Shown: positions 1 to 5,866, counted from the first letter of the stretch. The stretch is 6,518 bases of DNA from Deinococcus sp. (GCA_025351205.1 JANXWI010000218.1:1-6518), one strand, 5' to 3'. Notes: a model not told the origin generated them from the sequence alone. Numbers and translations: made by a program.

Positions 1-342
1 GTATTCCACTTCTCCTGCTGAGAAAGTAATTCTTTTGTTGCTTCGCGCAAACACGGTAAATAGTAAAGAAAGAATTAAGAATGCTGAGGGCAAGACTAAC
101 GGAGCAGTTAGGTTGAGATGAGATGTTCTCAATGTAGAGAAAGTGTCCCACAAAAATAGAGATAGTATGACCCCAAAATAGACCACATACTCCCACATAC
201 CACTTCTGGTGAAATAATTTAGCATTTCACCGAGTTGTTTAGCTAAAATGGCACATCTGACAGATCTTATGCTCGTATTTGATTCAAAATTGAAGGATTT
301 ATTCAGTGAGTGTAAGAGTTTTAATGTTCTTAATATTTTCAC
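1..342 (-). CDS. ABC transporter permease, N-terminal part (cut by window edge)
   Basis: Reading leftward, one frame stays open from a GTG at 342-340 to the window edge, giving 114 codons without a stop; a TGA lies directly before the GTG. A GGAGG sits 3 bases before the GTG, which is close but usable. About 50 polar residues come first, then two hydrophobic stretches, near residues 50-68 (MWEYVVYFGVILSLFLW) and 80-99 (APLVLPSAFLILSLLFTVFA), each long enough to cross the membrane. The last visible residues, ITFSAGEVEY, resemble from memory the FS-x-x-(E/D)-V-x-(F/Y) stretch of the putative ABC exporter family (Pfam ABC_export). The frame overlaps the ATPase gene by 44 bases, so the two are probably translationally coupled and form one transporter, with this protein as the membrane part. 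The substrate is unknown. The gene is AT-rich like its partner. The permease role is an inference from context and hydrophobicity; ATG at 225-223 is an alternative but poorer start. Confidence 0.7.
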   Translation of the reverse strand, partial: MKILRTLKLLHSLNKSFNFESNTSIRSVRCAILAKQLGEMLNYFTRSGMWEYVVYFGVILSLFLWDTFSTLRTSHLNLTAPLVLPSAFLILSLLFTVFARSNKRITFSAGEVEY

Positions 343-925
343 TCACCTCCGATTCCTGATGTGCCGTAAATATAGTCGATAATCCATTTTTCGTGCGCTG
401 ATTGAAGATATGAAACAATTTACCCACAGAATCCACGTCGAGCCCATTGAACGGCTCATCTAAAAGCATTATGTCTTTTTCCAACCCTAAAGACAGGCAA
501 AGGGAGATCTTTTGCTTGGTACCCTTTGACATATTAGATGGCGTCTTGTCGATATATTTGCTTATTCCAAAATAGATATACAGCTCAATTATCTTATCGT
601 ATATCTCTTTGCTTGATGCAAGCATAGCGGTGAATGTAGCGTGTTGTTTGAGTGTGAGATCATAGTAAAGTGCGGGATCATCTGGACAATAGACAGTACA
701 CGCTCTAGCTGTTTGGCTATTGGGTGCATCCCCGTGAATCAGTATCTCGCCACTATAAGAATTTATTCCTGCGAGGCATTTAAGGAGGGAGCTCTTACCG
801 CTGCCGTTCGCACCTCTGATCCACATTGATTGTCCACGTTTTAAAGATAGGCTAAAATCTTGAAGAATTACAGTATCCCCGAAGGAAATTTTCAGATCAT
901 TTATAATTATGGAATTTACGCTCAT
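299..925 (-). CDS. ABC transporter ATP-binding protein
   Basis: This 208-residue protein is a single nucleotide-binding domain that would hydrolyse ATP at the inner face of the membrane to drive a separate permease. Visible motifs are Walker A GANGSGKS (38-45), a Q-loop region in which PDDPALY (81-87) carries Asp where Gln is usual, a degenerate signature MSKGTKQKI (132-140), Walker B DIMLLDEP (151-158), D-loop NGLD (160-163) and the switch His at 189 in TAHQ. The SKGxKQK form of the signature is common in ATPases of ABC-2-like exporters and EcsA-type proteins, which favours export over import. The length is short but complete for such subunits. The ATG at 925-923 has GGGAG four bases upstream. 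The downstream partner at 1-342 overlaps it. Codon use is AT-rich, unlike the genes to its right, which suggests recent transfer. The substrate, possibly a peptide or antibiotic, cannot be told from sequence. Confidence 0.95.
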   Translation of the reverse strand: MSVNSIIINDLKISFGDTVILQDFSLSLKRGQSMWIRGANGSGKSSLLKCLAGINSYSGEILIHGDAPNSQTARACTVYCPDDPALYYDLTLKQHATFTAMLASSKEIYDKIIELYIYFGISKYIDKTPSNMSKGTKQKISLCLSLGLEKDIMLLDEPFNGLDVDSVGKLFHIFNQRTKNGLSTIFTAHQESEVSENIKNIKTLTLTE

Positions 926-939
926 GCTACTCCCAATTT

Positions 940-969
940 CCAGGACTTCAAAGGTATGTGAAGTCCCGG
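940..969 (-). promoter_or_regulatory. Hairpin in the leader of the ABC operon
   Basis: Read leftward, CCGGGACTTCA and TGAAGTCCTGG can pair over 11 positions with one G-U pair around an 8-base loop (CATACCTT). It ends five bases before the GGGAG ribosome binding site of the ATPase gene and follows the short frame at 1007-1057. There is no T-run after it, so it is not a typical intrinsic terminator. It could control ribosome access, protect or process the message, or as DNA be an operator. The pairing is seen; the role is inferred. Confidence 0.55.
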
Positions 970-1006
970 ATCAAGAGGTCGAAAAGCTGCTAATTTATTT
1001 TAGCAT

Positions 1007-1057
1007 TCAGCCTGCACCCTGCAAAATTGCCCGTAACCACATCCACGCTGTAATCAT
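1007..1057 (-). CDS. Possible 16-residue leader peptide before the ABC operon
   Basis: A leftward ATG at 1057-1055 is preceded by GGAGGTGA with six bases between GGAGG and the start, the best ribosome binding site in the window. The frame encodes MITAWMWLRAILQGAG and stops at TGA. The peptide is short, hydrophobic and has two Trp, with no Cys and a single Thr, so it does not look like a lantibiotic precursor. It lies 82 bases ahead of the ATPase start, with a hairpin in between. A regulatory leader peptide sensing ribosome stalling is one reading; the stump of a longer gene is another. A GTG seven bases upstream opens another frame of 24 codons, but its ribosome binding site would overlap the start. 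I do not recognise the peptide. Confidence 0.35.
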   Translation of the reverse strand: MITAWMWLRAILQGAG

Positions 1058-1220
1058 AATTCACCTCCAGTTGAAAACATACTTACATTTTCATTCTGAT
1101 ACTAAATGTAATTCTCCTAAAGTTCACATTGCTGGCTAGACATTTATGCCCAACCGATATGTGGCGGTATTTTTTCGCTGGGCGTCGGTGGCCCTGAAGC
1201 TGCGTATGAGCGCTAGGATG

Positions 1221-1260
1221 CCAAACCACAATTTTCTGCGTACCAAACGATGTTTTCTGC
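1221..1260. repeat. Two-copy direct repeat beside rraA
   Basis: Two units share CCAAAC, then 4-5 variable bases, then TTTTCTGC: 1221-1239 and 1243-1260, separated by GTA. Fourteen defined positions match exactly in each copy, at a period of about 21-22 bases, close to two helix turns. The array touches the rraA stop codon and lies where base composition starts to shift. It could be a binding site for a dimeric regulator, the trace of an element end, or chance duplication. Confidence 0.6.
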
Positions 1261-1806
1261 CTATTGTCCGGCAGATTGAGCGTCGTCGAATAGCGTCAGT
1301 TCTACTCTGCTGACCAGCAGGCCGTCGGCGTCGGCGTACACCCAGTGTCCCGGCTCGATGCCGACGCCCGCGAACATCAGGCTCACGTCCTGCTCGCCGC
1401 TGCCACCCTTGCCGCTGCGCCGGGGGTGGGCCGCCAGCGCCTTGACGCCCAGCGGCAGCCCTGCCAGCGCCGCCGTATCGCGCACGCAGCCGTTGATGAC
1501 CACGCCCGCCCAGCCGTTCTGCACCGCCAGTGTCCCCAGCTGGTCGCCCAGCAGCGCACAGTTCAGGCTGGCCCCGCCGTCCACCACCAGCACCCGTCCC
1601 TGCCCCGGCGTTTCCAGCACTGCACGTACCGGGGTGTTGTCCTCGAAGACCCGCACCGTGACCGCTGGCCCGCAGAACGCCGCCTGCCCGCCGTAATTGC
1701 GGAACACCGGCTCGGCGATCTGAACCTGCGGGTGGGCGTCGCTCAGGTCGGCGGTGGGCAACACCGCGCTGGGCAGCTCTGGGGTGGGCCGGGCAGGCTG
1801 GGTCAT
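1261..1806 (-). CDS. rraA: RraA-family protein (HMG aldolase / RNase E regulator fold)
   Basis: This 181-residue protein matches the RraA family along its whole length. Visible family marks are TADLSDAHP (18-26), EPVFRNYGG (32-40), FEDN (54-57), PGQGRVLVVDGG (67-78) and the Gly-Asp-X20-Arg-Asp signature, G87-D88 to R109-D110, which in class II aldolases of this fold binds the divalent metal and the substrate's carboxylate. Known members either bind and inhibit RNase E in enterobacteria or cleave 4-hydroxy-4-methyl-2-oxoglutarate and decarboxylate oxaloacetate. Because the catalytic pairs are intact, the aldolase/decarboxylase activity is plausible here; an RNase E role depends on whether the host has that enzyme. 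It is probably a cytosolic trimer. The ATG at 1806-1804 has no clear ribosome binding site but a TAGCAT six bases upstream, which fits a leaderless message. It is GC-rich like the genes to its right and diverges from the ligase gene. Confidence 0.95.
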   Translation of the reverse strand: MTQPARPTPELPSAVLPTADLSDAHPQVQIAEPVFRNYGGQAAFCGPAVTVRVFEDNTPVRAVLETPGQGRVLVVDGGASLNCALLGDQLGTLAVQNGWAGVVINGCVRDTAALAGLPLGVKALAAHPRRSGKGGSGEQDVSLMFAGVGIEPGHWVYADADGLLVSRVELTLFDDAQSAGQ

Positions 1807-1812
1807 GGCGAG

Positions 1813-1818
1813 ATGCTA
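1813..1818 (-). promoter_or_regulatory. Candidate leaderless -10 box of rraA
   Basis: Read leftward, TAGCAT fits the TAnnnT form of a -10 box and ends six bases before the rraA ATG, so transcription would begin at or next to the start codon. The absence of a ribosome binding site supports this. No convincing -35 box is seen at 17-18 bases; that place is taken by the palindrome at 1825-1839. Confidence 0.4.
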
Positions 1819-1824
1819 GCGCCT

Positions 1825-1839
1825 GAAACGGACCGTTTC
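1825..1839. promoter_or_regulatory. Perfect 15-bp palindrome, probable operator
   Basis: GAAACGG-A-CCGTTTC is a perfect inverted repeat with 7-base arms. It lies 19-33 bases upstream of rraA, where it would overlap the RNA polymerase site, and 60 bases upstream of the candidate -10 box of the ligase. The size and symmetry fit a dimeric repressor such as a TetR-type protein, which often control acyl-CoA genes, but no regulator gene is present to confirm this. It differs from the radiation/desiccation response motif of Deinococcus as I know it. Confidence 0.55.
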
Positions 1840-1898
1840 CGCAAATTTAAACGCCCCTTCATCTGCCGTGCCGCTTTCCCCGCGTGACGGCCCGGGAG

Positions 1899-1904
1899 TA
1901 TACT
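1899..1904 (+). promoter_or_regulatory. Candidate -10 box of the acyl-CoA ligase gene
   Basis: TATACT differs from the consensus at one position and lies 92 bases before the ligase ATG. The sequence at the expected -35 place (TTTCCC, 18 bases upstream) is poor, so an activator or a different start is possible. The same hexamer is found before the acyl-CoA dehydrogenase gene. Confidence 0.4.
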
Positions 1905-1996
1905 TGCAGCCTCTCTGAGCCGCACCACAAGCTGTTTTTCTGCACCGGGTCCAAACTGCCCGCCTATCCTCTCTGCACGCCCCAACAGGAGAACCC

Positions 1997-3664
1997 ATGC
2001 CAGCAACCGAATCCAGTCCTGTCGCCGCGCCCACCGCCCGCTACTGGCCCAGAACCAAGCCCCGCAGTATCACCGTTCCGGTCACCAGCCTGTACGACAA
2101 CCTGTCTGTCAGCGCCCACCGCTACCCGGACAAGGCCGCCGTCTGGTTCTACGGGCAGCAGACCAGCTACCGGGAGCTGCTGAGCATGGCCGACCATTTC
2201 AGCGGCCACCTGGCGGCGCAGGGCGTGCAGAAGGGGGACCGGGTGATGCTCTGCCTCCAGAACAGCCCGCAGTGGATCGCGGCGGCGCACGCCATCTGGC
2301 GGCTGGGCGGCGTGGTCATACCGCTGCCCCCGATGCTCGGCCCCAAGGAGTTCGGATTTTTCGTGCAGGACGCCGGACTGAGGGTGGGCATCGTGGCCGC
2401 CGAGCTGTATCAGCACGCCAAGGCGGGCGGACTGGGGCACGCGGTGGTGGTGACACTCGCCAATGGCCTGCCGGAAGACCGGGGCGGCGTGGCCTTCCCG
2501 GCGGGCCTGGACGCAGTGCCTGAGCTGCAAGACGGCGACGTGACCTGGGAAACGGCGGTGCTGGCAGCCCCGGCCCCGCAGGCCCAGGTGCAATCGGGTG
2601 ACCTGTGCGTGATGCCGTACACCAGCGGCACCACCGGCTTCCCGAAGGGCTGCATGCACACCCACCACAACGTGCAGGCCAACGCGGCGGGCGGGGCCTT
2701 CTGGGGCAACGTGTCGAGCGGCGACACCACGCTGGCCACGCTGCCTTACTTTCACGTCACCGGCTTTACCAGCAGCCTGCTCAGCCCGATGTTTACCGGC
2801 GCGACCATTGTGGTGATGGCCCGCTGGGACCGCGAAACCGCGCGGGTATTGATTCGGGAGCAGGGCGTGATGGGCTGGACCAACACCGCGACGATGGTGG
2901 TCGATCTGCTGGCCAACCCCAACCTGAGCAGTGCCGACCTCGTTTCGCTCAAGCTGGTCAACGGCGGCGGAGCCAGCATGCCCGAGGCGCTGGGCAGAAG
3001 GTGGAAGGAGCTGAGCGGTCTGGAATTTCTGGAAGGCTACGGCCTGTCGGAAACCATGGCCCAGACGCACAGCAACCCGCAGGAGCGCCCAAAACTGCAA
3101 TGCCTGGGCATCCCGTTTTACGGGGTAGACGCCCGCATCATCGACCTGGACACCTTGCAGGAGCTGCCCCAGGGTCAGACCGGCGAGATCGTGCTCAGTG
3201 GCCCGCAGGTGTTCCAGGGCTACTGGAACCGCCCCGAGGCCAGCGCCGAGGCGTTTCTGGATCTGGGGGGCAAGCGGTTTTTTCGCAGCGGCGACCTGGG
3301 GTACATGGACGACGAAGGGTACTTTTTCTTCGTGGACCGCCTGAAGCGCATGGTCAACTCGGGCGGCATGAAGGTCTGGCCCGCCGAGGTCGAGGCGGCC
3401 CTACATGCCCACCCGGCGGTGCAGGAAGCCTGCGTGATCGCCGTGCCCGACGAGCGCATGGGCGAGAGGGCGCGGGCGCTGCTGGTGCTGAAAGCTGGGG
3501 CGAGCGTGACCGAGGCCGAATTCATCGAGTGGGCGCGCACCCAGATGGCCCACTACAAGGCCCCGCGCGAGGTGCGTTTCGTGGACAGCCTGCCCAAAGG
3601 CCCCACCGGAAAGGTGACGTGGCGACAGCTTCAGGAGGCGGCGCGGGCGGAACTCGGGGGGTAG
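1997..3664 (+). CDS. AMP-forming acyl-CoA ligase (fatty-acid/carboxylic-acid CoA synthetase)
   Basis: This 555-residue enzyme belongs to the ANL adenylate-forming superfamily. It would activate a carboxylic acid with ATP to an acyl-adenylate and then transfer it to coenzyme A in the cytosol. The order of motifs is complete: phosphate-binding loop YTSGTTGFPKG (208-218), EGYGLSET (346-353), the RSGDLGY segment (430-436) with Asp 433 for the ribose hydroxyls, the hinge VDRLKRM (446-452), the GGMKV stretch (456-460) of the C-terminal domain, and PTGKV (536-540) with the catalytic Lys 539. The length is usual for medium- to long-chain acyl-CoA synthetases. The ATG at 1997 has AGGAG five bases upstream. 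It diverges from rraA and is followed by an acyl-CoA dehydrogenase, which supports a role in acyl-CoA breakdown. Chain length and exact substrate cannot be read from the sequence; a short-chain or aromatic acid is possible. No T-run terminator follows the stop. Confidence 0.95.
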   Translation: MPATESSPVAAPTARYWPRTKPRSITVPVTSLYDNLSVSAHRYPDKAAVWFYGQQTSYRELLSMADHFSGHLAAQGVQKGDRVMLCLQNSPQWIAAAHAIWRLGGVVIPLPPMLGPKEFGFFVQDAGLRVGIVAAELYQHAKAGGLGHAVVVTLANGLPEDRGGVAFPAGLDAVPELQDGDVTWETAVLAAPAPQAQVQSGDLCVMPYTSGTTGFPKGCMHTHHNVQANAAGGAFWGNVSSGDTTLATLPYFHVTGFTSSLLSPMFTGATIVVMARWDRETARVLIREQGVMGWTNTATMVVDLLANPNLSSADLVSLKLVNGGGASMPEALGRRWKELSGLEFLEGYGLSETMAQTHSNPQERPKLQCLGIPFYGVDARIIDLDTLQELPQGQTGEIVLSGPQVFQGYWNRPEASAEAFLDLGGKRFFRSGDLGYMDDEGYFFFVDRLKRMVNSGGMKVWPAEVEAALHAHPAVQEACVIAVPDERMGERARALLVLKAGASVTEAEFIEWARTQMAHYKAPREVRFVDSLPKGPTGKVTWRQLQEAARAELGG

Positions 3665-3690
3665 GAAGGGGGTTTTGAGTCGTTGCGTTG

Positions 3691-3746
3691 CCCCCTCACC
3701 CCGCTGCAAGCAGCTGTACCAGTCTCCCGCAGGGGGCGAGGGGTGA
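3691..3746. repeat. REP-like GC-rich inverted repeat, first copy
   Basis: TCACCCC (3696-3702) pairs with GGGGTGA (3740-3746). Inside are a small hairpin GCTGC-AA-GCAGC (3701-3712 region) and the piece CTCCCGCAGGGGGCGAGGGG (3724-3743). The CCCTCACCCC...CTCCCGCAGGGGG-CGAGGGG pattern is like intergenic palindromic repeats common in GC-rich bacteria. I expect other copies in the genome, but copy number cannot be seen here. There is no T-run, so it is not a standard terminator. Confidence 0.5.
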
Positions 3747-3801
3747 AAGCGTCAAATATAACTGGCGCATGACCGCAGAGTTTGATAGGGGTTGGTGTTG
3801 G

Positions 3802-3861
3802 CCCCTCCCCCTTGAGGGGGGAGGTTGGGAGGGGGTGAGCGGGCCGGGCGTCCCCTGGCCC
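3802..3861. repeat. REP-like GC-rich inverted repeat, second copy
   Basis: CCTCCCCC (3804-3811) can pair with GGGGGAGG (3817-3824) around TTGAG, or CCCCTCCC (3802-3809) can pair with GGGAGGGG (3827-3834); the two folds exclude each other. A further hairpin follows, GGGCC-GGG (3841-3848) with CCC-T-GGCCC (3853-3861). Such CCCCTCCCCCTTGAGGGGG-type sequences are familiar as interspersed elements between genes in GC-rich bacteria. The strong fold may slow or stop transcription from the ligase, but no T-run follows. Confidence 0.55.
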
Positions 3862-3908
3862 AGTTTGTAGATGGCCTCACCTTCCACTTCCACTTATCTT
3901 CCCAGGTT

Positions 3909-3917
3909 TGTTATACT
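3909..3917 (+). promoter_or_regulatory. Extended -10 promoter of the acyl-CoA dehydrogenase gene
   Basis: TG-T-TATACT is an extended -10 element with one mismatch to TGnTATAAT. It lies 74 bases before the ATG and predicts transcription starting near 3924. The -35 place is weak, as is usual for extended -10 promoters. TTGTT (3908-3912) and AACAA (3924-3928) form an inverted repeat flanking the -10 box and the start site, which could be a repressor site, though 5-base arms are short. Confidence 0.6.
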
Positions 3918-3991
3918 CGGTTCAACAAGTCTCTAATTTCACCGCTCAGGCTGTCCAGTCCACCGCCGCCCACTTCACAGGAGGAACCACC

Positions 3992-5818
3992 ATGCCCACC
4001 TACAAGGCCCCGCTGCGCGACATGCGCTTTCTGCTCAAAGACGTACTGAACGCCGAGGCGGCGCTGTCCGAGCTGCCGTACTACACCCAGCACGAGACCC
4101 ACAGTGCCGATCTCGCCGATCAGATTCTGGACGAGGCGGCCCGTTTTGCCAGCAATGTCATTCAGCCGCTCAACGCCAGCGGCGACGCCGAGGGCTGTAC
4201 CGTTCAGGGCGGCGTGGTGACCACCCCGGCGGGCTTCAAGGAAGCGTTCAAGCAGTACGCGGCGGCGGGCTGGACCGGCCTGGACGGCGACCCCGAGTAC
4301 GGCGGGCAGGGCGTGCCGCACGTGATCGGCAACGCAGTCAGCGAGATGATGATCGCCGCCAACGTGGCCTGGAGCATGTACCCCGGTTTATCGCACGGCG
4401 CGTACACGGCGCTCAAAGCGTACGCCAGCGACGAGACCAAGAACATCTACCTGCCCAAACTGCTCACGGGCGAGTGGACCGGCACCATGTGCCTGACCGA
4501 GCCGCACTGCGGAACCGACCTGGGCCTGCTGCGGACCAAGGCGGTAGACAACAATGACGGCACCTACAGCCTGAGCGGCACCAAGATCTTCATCTCGGCG
4601 GGTGAGCACGACTTCGCCGACAACATCGTTCACCTCGTGCTGGCCCGCATCGAGGGCGCTCCTGCCGGAACCAAGGGCATCAGCCTGTTTCTGGTGCCCA
4701 AGTTCATGGTCAACCCGGACGGTTCGCTGGGTGAGCGCAACCCGGTGGTGTGCGCCAGCCTGGAACACAAGATGGGCATCAAGGCCAACGCCACGGCGGT
4801 CCTGAACTTCGACGGTGCGAAGGGCATTCTGGTGGGGCAGGCCAACAGGGGCATGCAGGCCATGTTCATCATGATGAACGGCGCGCGCCTGGGCACCGGC
4901 ATGCAGGGCCTGGGACTGGGCGAGGTGGCCTACCAGAACGCGCTGGCCTACGCCAAGGACCGCATTCAGATGCGTCACGAGCCGCGCATCACGCCTGCCG
5001 AGGCCGCCGACCCGATCATCGGCTACCCCGACGTGCGCCGCATGCTGATGACCGTCAAGGCCTACAACGAAGGCGCGCGCGCCCTGGCGATGTGGCTGGC
5101 GCTGCAAATCGACGTCGAGCACCACCACCCCGACGCGGGCAAGAGAGAGGAGGCCGCCGACATCGTGGCGCTGCTGACCCCGGTGGCCAAGGCCTTCATG
5201 ACCGACAACGGCTTCACCAACACCGTCATGGCGCAGCAGGTCTTCGGTGGGCACGGCTATATCCGCGAGTGGGGCATGGAGCAGTATGTCCGCGACGCCC
5301 GCATCGGCCAGATCTACGAGGGCACCAACGGCATTCAGGCGCTGGACCTGCTGGGGCGCAAGGTGCTGGGCGACGGTGGCAAGAAATTGCAGAAGCTGTC
5401 GAGCCTGCTCACCGCCTTCGTGGAAGAAAACGAGGGCAACGAGGAACTGGAGAGCATGCTCGAGGTTCTGGGCAAGGCCGCTCAGCAGGCCGGAACCCTG
5501 ACCATGGTGATCGGCCAGAAGGCCATGCAGAACCCGGACGAGGCCAACGCCGCCGCCGTGGATTATCTGCGCTATATCGGGCACGTGACCTACGCCTACC
5601 TGTTCGCGGTCATGAGCAAGGCGGCCCTAGAGCAGATCGTGCTGGGCAATGACAGAGACGGCTTTTACAGGGCCAAGGTGCAGACCGCGCAGTTCTACTA
5701 CGCCAAGCTGTTCCCCGAGACCAAGACGCTGGCCGCCACCATCAAGGCGGGCAACGGGCCGATGCAGGTGGACGACGCAGCCATGTTTGGCGTTGAGCGG
5801 CCACTCGTCACCGCCTGA
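3992..5818 (+). CDS. Acyl-CoA dehydrogenase, long form with extra C-terminal domain
   Basis: This 608-residue flavoenzyme would oxidise an acyl-CoA to the trans-2-enoyl-CoA, passing electrons through FAD to electron transfer flavoprotein. The start MPTYKAPLRDMRF is typical of the roughly 600-residue branch that also includes DmdC (3-methylmercaptopropionyl-CoA dehydrogenase) and several FadE proteins. Visible marks are the FAD/substrate segment CLTEPHCGTDLG (167-178), the SGTKIFIS segment (195-202), the FGGHGYIREWGMEQYVRDAR stretch (418-437) and IYEGTNGIQ (441-449), whose Glu 443 is the expected catalytic base. Residues from about 470 onward form the additional helical C-terminal domain of this branch. 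The ATG at 3992 has AGGAGG seven bases upstream and the family N-terminus; an in-frame TTG at 3908 overlaps the promoter and is rejected. Its own promoter and terminator make it a single-gene unit. With the ligase upstream it fits beta-oxidation; the chain length or a sulfur-containing substrate cannot be decided. Confidence 0.97.
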   Translation: MPTYKAPLRDMRFLLKDVLNAEAALSELPYYTQHETHSADLADQILDEAARFASNVIQPLNASGDAEGCTVQGGVVTTPAGFKEAFKQYAAAGWTGLDGDPEYGGQGVPHVIGNAVSEMMIAANVAWSMYPGLSHGAYTALKAYASDETKNIYLPKLLTGEWTGTMCLTEPHCGTDLGLLRTKAVDNNDGTYSLSGTKIFISAGEHDFADNIVHLVLARIEGAPAGTKGISLFLVPKFMVNPDGSLGERNPVVCASLEHKMGIKANATAVLNFDGAKGILVGQANRGMQAMFIMMNGARLGTGMQGLGLGEVAYQNALAYAKDRIQMRHEPRITPAEAADPIIGYPDVRRMLMTVKAYNEGARALAMWLALQIDVEHHHPDAGKREEAADIVALLTPVAKAFMTDNGFTNTVMAQQVFGGHGYIREWGMEQYVRDARIGQIYEGTNGIQALDLLGRKVLGDGGKKLQKLSSLLTAFVEENEGNEELESMLEVLGKAAQQAGTLTMVIGQKAMQNPDEANAAAVDYLRYIGHVTYAYLFAVMSKAALEQIVLGNDRDGFYRAKVQTAQFYYAKLFPETKTLAATIKAGNGPMQVDDAAMFGVERPLVTA

Positions 5819-5836
5819 AATCTAGGAAGCAGACTG

Positions 5837-5866
5837 CCCCCGCCTGGAAATGGGCGGGGGTTTTTT
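5837..5866 (+). terminator. Intrinsic terminator of the acyl-CoA dehydrogenase gene
   Basis: CCCCCGCC (5837-5844) pairs perfectly with GGCGGGGG (5853-5860) around an 8-base loop and is followed by six T. It begins 18 bases after the stop codon. This is a textbook rho-independent terminator. Confidence 0.95.

Larger units (their letters stand above)
926..1260. other. AT-rich gap between the ABC operon and rraA
   Basis: This 335-base gap has no long gene I can support. It holds, from right to left, a paired direct repeat next to the rraA stop (1221-1260), a stretch of intermediate base composition (about 1141-1220), a possible weak leftward promoter (GTGAAC at 1127-1122, 17 bases, TAGTAT at 1104-1099), a very short frame with a strong ribosome binding site (1007-1057) and a hairpin (940-969). 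The composition changes from GC-rich to AT-rich inside the gap, so it probably contains the edge of the acquired segment. No T-run terminator for rraA was found here. Confidence 0.6.
3665..3991. other. Repeat-filled gap before the acyl-CoA dehydrogenase
   Basis: This 327-base gap holds no gene I can support. Its first two thirds are GC-rich inverted repeats (3691-3746 and 3802-3861) separated by a short AT-richer piece. The last part carries an extended -10 promoter (3909-3917) and an untranslated leader of roughly 65 bases ending in the GGAGG of the dehydrogenase gene. Because the gap contains a good promoter, the ligase and dehydrogenase are probably separate transcription units. Confidence 0.6.

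Noticed and set aside
1007..1073. A lantibiotic or other modified-peptide precursor in the frames before the ABC operon
   Set aside because: Neither the 16-codon frame nor the overlapping 24-codon frame shows a Ser/Thr/Cys-rich core, a double-Gly leader or neighbouring modification enzymes in the visible sequence.
909..1139. Rightward frame of 76 codons in the gap before rraA
   Set aside because: It overlaps the start of the ATPase gene, has no ribosome binding site, and crosses the hairpin and leader signals that belong to the other strand.
1158..1180. Possible terminator with a T-run near 1170-1175
   Set aside because: The only stem before the six T is 3-4 base pairs with a long loop, and no rightward gene ends there.
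1345..1887. Rightward frame of 180 codons opposite rraA
   Set aside because: It is antisense to a clearly recognised RraA protein and has the Arg/Pro/Ala/His-rich make-up of a shadow frame.
1964..3100. Long leftward open frame of 378 codons opposite the ligase
   Set aside because: It lies antisense to a gene with complete ANL motifs, has the Arg/His/Gly/Ala-rich composition typical of shadow frames in GC-rich DNA, and matches nothing I know.
3908..3991. A 28-codon N-terminal extension of the acyl-CoA dehydrogenase from TTG
   Set aside because: The TTG coincides with the extended -10 promoter, while the ATG at 3992 has AGGAGG upstream and the N-terminus expected for the family.
4388..5584. 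Leftward open frame of 398 codons opposite the acyl-CoA dehydrogenase
   Set aside because: A shadow of the GC-rich dehydrogenase gene; rich in His, Gly, Val and Ala, with no recognisable domain.
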